The notes beneath the pieces were generated by a model that saw only the letters and a list, made by a program, of their open reading frames with translations, was not told the origin of the DNA and did no database searches. Source: Austropuccinia psidii (Eukaryota; Basidiomycota; Pucciniomycetes; Pucciniales; Sphaerophragmiaceae). From it: a DNA stretch of 64,000 nt. A program made the position numbers and the translations under genes. The stretch lies in NCBI GenBank assembly GCA_023105745.1, contig JALGQZ010000003.1, forward strand, positions 43,238,185-43,302,184, written 5' to 3'. This document shows positions 58,874-64,000 of the stretch, one piece after another (positions within the stretch are counted from its first letter, which is position 1; each line of letters begins with the position of its first letter).

Positions 58874-60440
58874 CAGCACCCTCCAATAGACCTTTGAACA
58901 CAGTTTTTTGATATTTTTTTTCAAAATTTCAGCATTTTTCTCCTATCTTCCACCATCATCTTATACTCATTTCCCCTCATTTATCACTTTCTCCCTTTGT
59001 TTTTTTTTCTAACCAATAATTTTCATTTCTGGGATCTATTTCTTTGTGAAAAAAATTTCTAACTGATTAAAGTTGTCGGTTTTTGTTTTGAACTTGTTCT
59101 TAAACAATCAGCTTTGTCAATTGCTTTAGTTTCTTCTTGTCTGATCCTGGCTTTTGTTTACCATTATTCCCATTTATACCCATCACAAAGCTTAATAGTG
59201 ATCATTTTTTCAATTCCTCTGTTTAAAAATAAAACAGAAAATACTAAATAAATAAGTTTATTTAGTATGCCACCATATCACAATTCTATAGATAAAGGGA
59301 AAATCATTGGGATGGGTGATTCAGGAGCATCAATCCAAACAATGGCAAACATGTTGGATGTTCCTCCAACAACCAGCCATGATACCGTATGACCCTTTCA
59401 AGAGAAAGGTCATTTATAAAGACTCTCAATACCAGGGAAAACTCCAAAATTTAACAGTTGTGATTTTCCAGAACCTGGCCAAGTCGTCCAGCAGCATTGT
59501 CAAGAGACACTTGTCTCAATCAAAAATCTCATTTCAAGGAAATACATTACCTTGCTAAAAGGTATTTTAATACTGTTACAAAAACCTATTTGAGTTCTTT
59601 CCACAGGGAAAGACACCTATAATTTTCATGTTCTCACCTCAATTAGACGATGGAGAATTGATCACAAGCTTTTTGGACAGACAAAGCTTTGTTTGAGCTA
59701 GGCTAGTTTGGTGAGAACCCAAACAAAAGTACAATCTTTCTTCAATGACTGTCAATCATCAATCAGGTTTTCAATTTATGATGATTTGGTGGGCCATCTG
59801 TGGATCAATTCAGTCCAAACTAATTATAATGACACCAGGAAAATACCTATCAGTGGAATTTCCTGATAATTTATACAAATATGGCTTATTTCCCTTCATG
59901 GAAAAGTTATTCGAAGCTGGTGTAGCAGCAAATGATGAACCTCCCATACTAATTGAGTATGGTTCTCCCATCCATACTTCCCTTGGAAGCCAACAATAGA
60001 ATCAAGATAATCAAATTAAGAAACTTTGTTGGCCTCCTAACTCGATTGAAAACCTTGGTTTTGAAATGAATTTTGTTGCTACCAACATTTTCAACCCAAA
60101 AAAAATGAACAAGTTGAGCAAACCATTCAAATTTTTTGGGATACAATTCCTTTCAATCACTTAGAGGTTTTACTTGTATCCATGCCTGCAAGAATTATAA
60201 TGGAGCTCCTAATCAATGGTAGAAGCTATATTTCAATAATAAGAATTATTCATTTCCTTTTTGAGATAGTATCAATGTATTACTATTCATATCAGCTTTT
60301 TATTTTTATTTAAAATAAGCACATGTGTAATGATACAAGTAAAATTCTTGTTTTGCTAACTCTCTTGCCTTGTGAGACATGAGAGCCAATTTTGAGAAAA
60401 ATAATTAAAAAAAATTTCAAAGGTTTGTTGGAGGGCATTA
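58874..60440 (+). mobile_element. Tc1/mariner-like element, relic
   Basis: Inverted repeats CCCTCCAATAGACCTTTGAA (58879-58898) and the complement of 60416-60435 match at 18 of 20 positions. They enclose a decayed plus-strand transposase. The outermost bases differ by transitions, so exact ends are uncertain; TA lies beside the right end. Length of about 1.57 kb suits the superfamily. Confidence 0.8.
59267..60230 (+). pseudogene. Tc1-like transposase, heavily decayed
   Basis: ATG at 59267 opens MPPYHNSIDKGKIIGMGDSG and ASIQTMANMLDVPPTT, a helix-turn-helix start, to a stop at 59390. After frameshifts, MMIWWAICGSIQSKLIIMTP and GKYLSVEFPDNLY (59745-59999) represent the MIWG..G..L..M.PGK core. 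The second catalytic position reads IEYGSPIH where E-D-G-A-P-[IV]-H is usual, so the Asp is Tyr. The WPPNSPDLNPIE motif is cut to WPPNSIEN near 60030, removing the third position. It cannot be active. Confidence 0.82.
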
Positions 60441-62212
60441 TACAATATGACTCGAAATTTGTTTAAGCAACTATGAAATATCAAATGAATCCTATGATAT
60501 TTTTAGGTTTGATACCATCAAATGAGGTTGTTAAGTTCATACTAGTGGTATCAAAGAGGCTAGAGATCCCTTGTTTTTTATTATCAAAGGTACCATCTTG
60601 AAGGAAGTGCTAGAATAGCTGTGGCAGATCAACAAAAATAAACTAAGAATATTTTTCTATATTATGTAATTTTTGAGATTTTGAATCCTTTGAAGGGTTT
60701 CTTTTTCCTTTAAAAACTCCAGGATCTTTGTTTCCCAAATCACTCAAACCCTCTTTCTTATTACCATTATCAAAATAGAAAGCTATAAAATATGATTTCC
60801 TGATGGAGTTTGCAAAAACCCGGCAGAATATTTATAAATTCTGGGAATGGCTTTGTTTTGGGATATCTGGAAGTGTTATTACTATACTAAAGAGAAATAT
60901 TCAGGACTTGAAGGCAAAAAAAAAGTGAAAAAATATGACAATAGCAGGTAGATAGGAAGGTCTTTGAGAATGGGTTTGAATTAAACATGAGGATAAGAGT
61001 TAGTCATCTTTTTTGAAGTAAGTTGATGATTTACTCTTAAGTTTCTAATGGAAGAAATTTATTTAAATGGCAAATTAATTTGATATATTCAATAATTAAC
61101 CAAGAAAAGCTCCCCTGGGTAATGAAATCATATCAAAAGCAAAACTTGTATAGTGAAAAAAAATCATAATTTTCACTTTGAGATAAAAAATAAAAACATT
61201 GTGGGGTTAAAGGAAATGAATTCTAATCTTTTATGAATTACTCAATTAGTAAATCTCAATAAATTGGACCAAATATTAAAAACTTTGAGAATAGTAAATG
61301 AAAATAATGACCAAAATTAAATGTTTAATTGGTAAAATGATTAAGTTTTTTGATTTATTTTCACAAAGTAATTTCTTTTTTTCAAAGGTTTATCTGACCA
61401 AAAAGTGCTTAATCAAGGTGGTAACCTCAAATGATAAGTCATTTATAAAATCATTGAAGGAAATAGATATCTGAGGAAGAACTAATTGCAAAGGTATTAG
61501 GTACCAAAAAAGATATCAGCCCAAAAAGGGTGATGAGAAAAGGAAGATAAGATGGAAAGTGAAGGATAATCACTGTTTAGCTGGTAGAGAGGAAGAAAAC
61601 TTATTAAAAATAATATAGAAACTAAGACTGGCTCTGACAGGGGAAATACTAGTAGGACTTTCTTTTATTACAAGTATCCAGAAACTGGATGAACAAAAGG
61701 AACAAAACATAATGTATTGGCTGAATGAAGAAAAATCAATTCAGAAACATGATTCCACTATCTTTCAAAACCTAAATACTGAGTACTTATGGGATATTGA
61801 ATACTCCAAATTGACTGGGAGGAATAATCTTAGTGTATTTTCATGGGATGTTGAAGAAATCCTTTTTGTAAAATTTGTATGAAATTAATACTTTCTGTAC
61901 AGGATTTATGAATTTTTACAGAGTTTTAGAAGAATAGTTGATCTTAAATCATGATTCTTCCATTTGGTCCATCTTTATTTATTAATGACTAAATAATAGG
62001 ATTGATTTGATCATTGACTAGATAGTTCTTTGACTTTAAGGTTTGTGACAGCAGGGTGTTTGAAAGCTCAAAAATAGGTCCTCATTTATAAATTTTTAGT
62101 ACCCCCACATACATAGATAAATAATTTTGTACCACTTTGAGATTTTTCTCTCCTGAGAGAGAAATAGGATCAATACTCCATATAGATATATTATAAGAGC
62201 CATATATGATAT
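60441..62212. other. Spacer with one unexplained open run
   Basis: Mostly AT-rich. A run of 87 codons without a stop on the plus strand (61619-61882) reads RLALTGEILVGLSFITSIQK, YWLNEEKSIQ and YLWDIEYSKLTG; about 20 more codons in the same frame precede it across a TAG. It has no ATG near its start and no recognised family. It may be a decayed transposon or host exon. Confidence 0.4.
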
Positions 62213-63643
62213 TGTCAGTCTGAGTCTATGAAGAGGTGATAATAGATGTATTTACAACCTAAACTGTGACTTTCACATGGTAAAATTTATTATAAAAAAG
62301 TTCAATTGATGGTAATAAGGGTTGATAATAAGATATTCAGGGCTTTAATATTGGGAAATAGTGGTGGTAAATGCTGCTGAAAGCCCTGAATGCAGTTTTA
62401 TCAATTGGGTTATTATAATAAAGACTACAATACTTAAAATTAGAAGTATACCTGATTATTTTCCAAGAGTATAGCTGTTTATTACAGTTGTACTAAATAG
62501 TAATTCAAGAGTAGGATGAGGAAACCTTTTCTGGTGGAGAAAAGGTCCCTTTTTATCCTAAAATTGGGTGAAAAAGCCTTCTAGACCTTTCCACATAGAG
62601 GATGTGAAGATTTTTCACTTCCAATAACTGGCTTGTAGTTTTCACAAGGCCCAAATAGCCTGTATTGGGCTCAAAATGGGGTTTTGAAACCACATCTGGG
62701 CAGTTTTCACCAATACAGGGTGAACATTTTCATCTGAGGACCACATAGCCCTCTTCTGATGTGTATGACGCGTAGAATGCTGTGCAGAACTTGTACAGGA
62801 CCCCAGTATTGACCAAACTATGAGGTATTAAATTATAAACCAGCTTCTTTGTCTTTTTGACACCTCATAATCATAATTATGGGAGAATATCCCATAGTAA
62901 GGCTGTATTGGTCTAACTGTGGTATTTTGACCTCAAAACTGCCATAAATTTGTCAGTTTTCAAAAAAATAAAGCTCAAGATTGTTCATTGTGTAGCCCTG
63001 CATGTTTTCTACACAATGGTACCTCATTTGATATGGCTATCATTAAATATGGCAAAGTTATACCATGTACAAGATTTTTTGTACATATGTATGATTTGCT
63101 TAAAATCTGTATGGAGCTTGTTTTCCCCATAACTTTTGTTCTAGATGAGATATGGGGAAATAAATGGCACCATAAGATATCCCTGATTGTGCACTTTCCC
63201 CACTTTAGATATCTCACACTAAGATTGTAGAAGTTAGATGAGAGGTGAATATTTTATTCACCCTTATTGGACCTTATTTTGGTCATAGCTTTAGTGATTC
63301 TTATGCTAGCTCCATTTGGCTAGTATCATTGGATAGCCCTTACTTAGAGCTTCATTTTGAATACCCATTTGATGGGGTCAAGCCTCTTCCTCTGTATTTC
63401 AGATGAGAGGTGAAAAATAAGGTTTATGCTCAGCAACAACTTTGAGCAGGAATAACTTTGTTATTCCTTTTTCCTATGATGGTGGGACTTGTGTATTTGG
63501 AAAGTGGTGGGTTTCCTCTTTCTTTTGATACCTTTTGAGCTTATTTGGCTCAGCCCCATGTTTTGGTGGTATCTTGGCTTTACCATTGGTTTATGGTATT
63601 TGGCTGTCATGCTTGTGCTCTGGTTTTGAGTCACAGGCTAACA
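62213..63643 (-). repeat. Solo family-B LTR
   Basis: It starts TGTCAGTCTGAGTC and ends GGCTAACA, and matches the other family-B LTRs along its whole 1.43 kb. No internal region adjoins it. The flanks GATAT and ACTAT share three of five bases, so a target duplication is not clear. The TGAGTCA motif is at 63627-63633. LTR-LTR recombination usually makes such copies. Confidence 0.92.
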
Positions 63644-64000
63644 ACTATAGTTCTTGAATAGATAGTTCATCTCACTGGGAAATCTCAGAAGAAAACTGCA
63701 CTGGTTTCTCCTTAAACCTAATACCAGTAGCTAAACCTTTTGTACTATCACCAACATCTTTCATAACCAATATCATTTATTAAGATATCTAACTTAACAA
63801 TTGATTCTATTATTAGATCTATGGAGCCTCTAATTATACTTCTATTGAACTGCAGAATACCTTCATAACTGTAGAATCCAGATTTTGAATTATCAAAAAA
63901 ATACTAGTGATACTGAGTAGCAGTCAATGTCAATATTTTAAGTATCCTTTATTGTTTTTTTATCGAATTATCAATTAATTAAATTTAATGAGCTGTATAT
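63644..64000. other. AT-rich sequence to window end
   Basis: No gene or repeat recognised. Confidence 0.5.

Overview
The window is transposable-element DNA from an AT-rich fungal genome, most likely a rust fungus (Pucciniales). The open Ty3/gypsy frames, zinc knuckles, integrase cores and chromodomains match, from memory, families very abundant in the myrtle rust Austropuccinia psidii; I could not run a search to confirm this. No intact host gene, rRNA, tRNA or CRISPR array was found, and almost every gene carries stop codons or frameshifts.

Layout. 1-326 is the end of a minus-strand family-A LTR. 2405-16965 is a complete family-A chromovirus on the plus strand (LTRs of about 1.8 kb, TSD CAGAT). 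Its gag is split by a 4.4-kb Mutator-like element (5848-10271, TSD TAAATTTA) whose spliced gene joins a FAR1-like DNA-binding domain, a MULE transposase and an OTU-type cysteine protease. 19595-29226 is a complete minus-strand family-B chromovirus (B1, TSD ATTCC). About 30299-32930 is a solo family-A LTR holding a 0.94-kb non-autonomous relative of the same MULE. 35139-44774 is a second family-B copy (B2), inserted in an older Ty3 element (C) whose gag lies at 44775-47250 and whose protease continues at about 34820-35138. 47300-58870 is a putative C LTR followed by a long AT-rich desert. 58874-60440 is a Tc1/mariner relic, and 62213-63643 is a solo family-B LTR.

The most unusual signal lies upstream of gag in both chromovirus families. 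A spliced leader gene (ORF1, intron of 64-68 nt) overlaps the N-terminal extension of gag (ORF2) for about 0.4-0.7 kb in another reading frame. Both frames stay long and recognisable in independent copies although the elements are dying, which points to a conserved dual-coding segment of unknown function.

The layering gives a relative history: element C is older than B2, and family A is older than both MULE insertions. Three near-complete retroelements and their LTRs make up more than half of the window.
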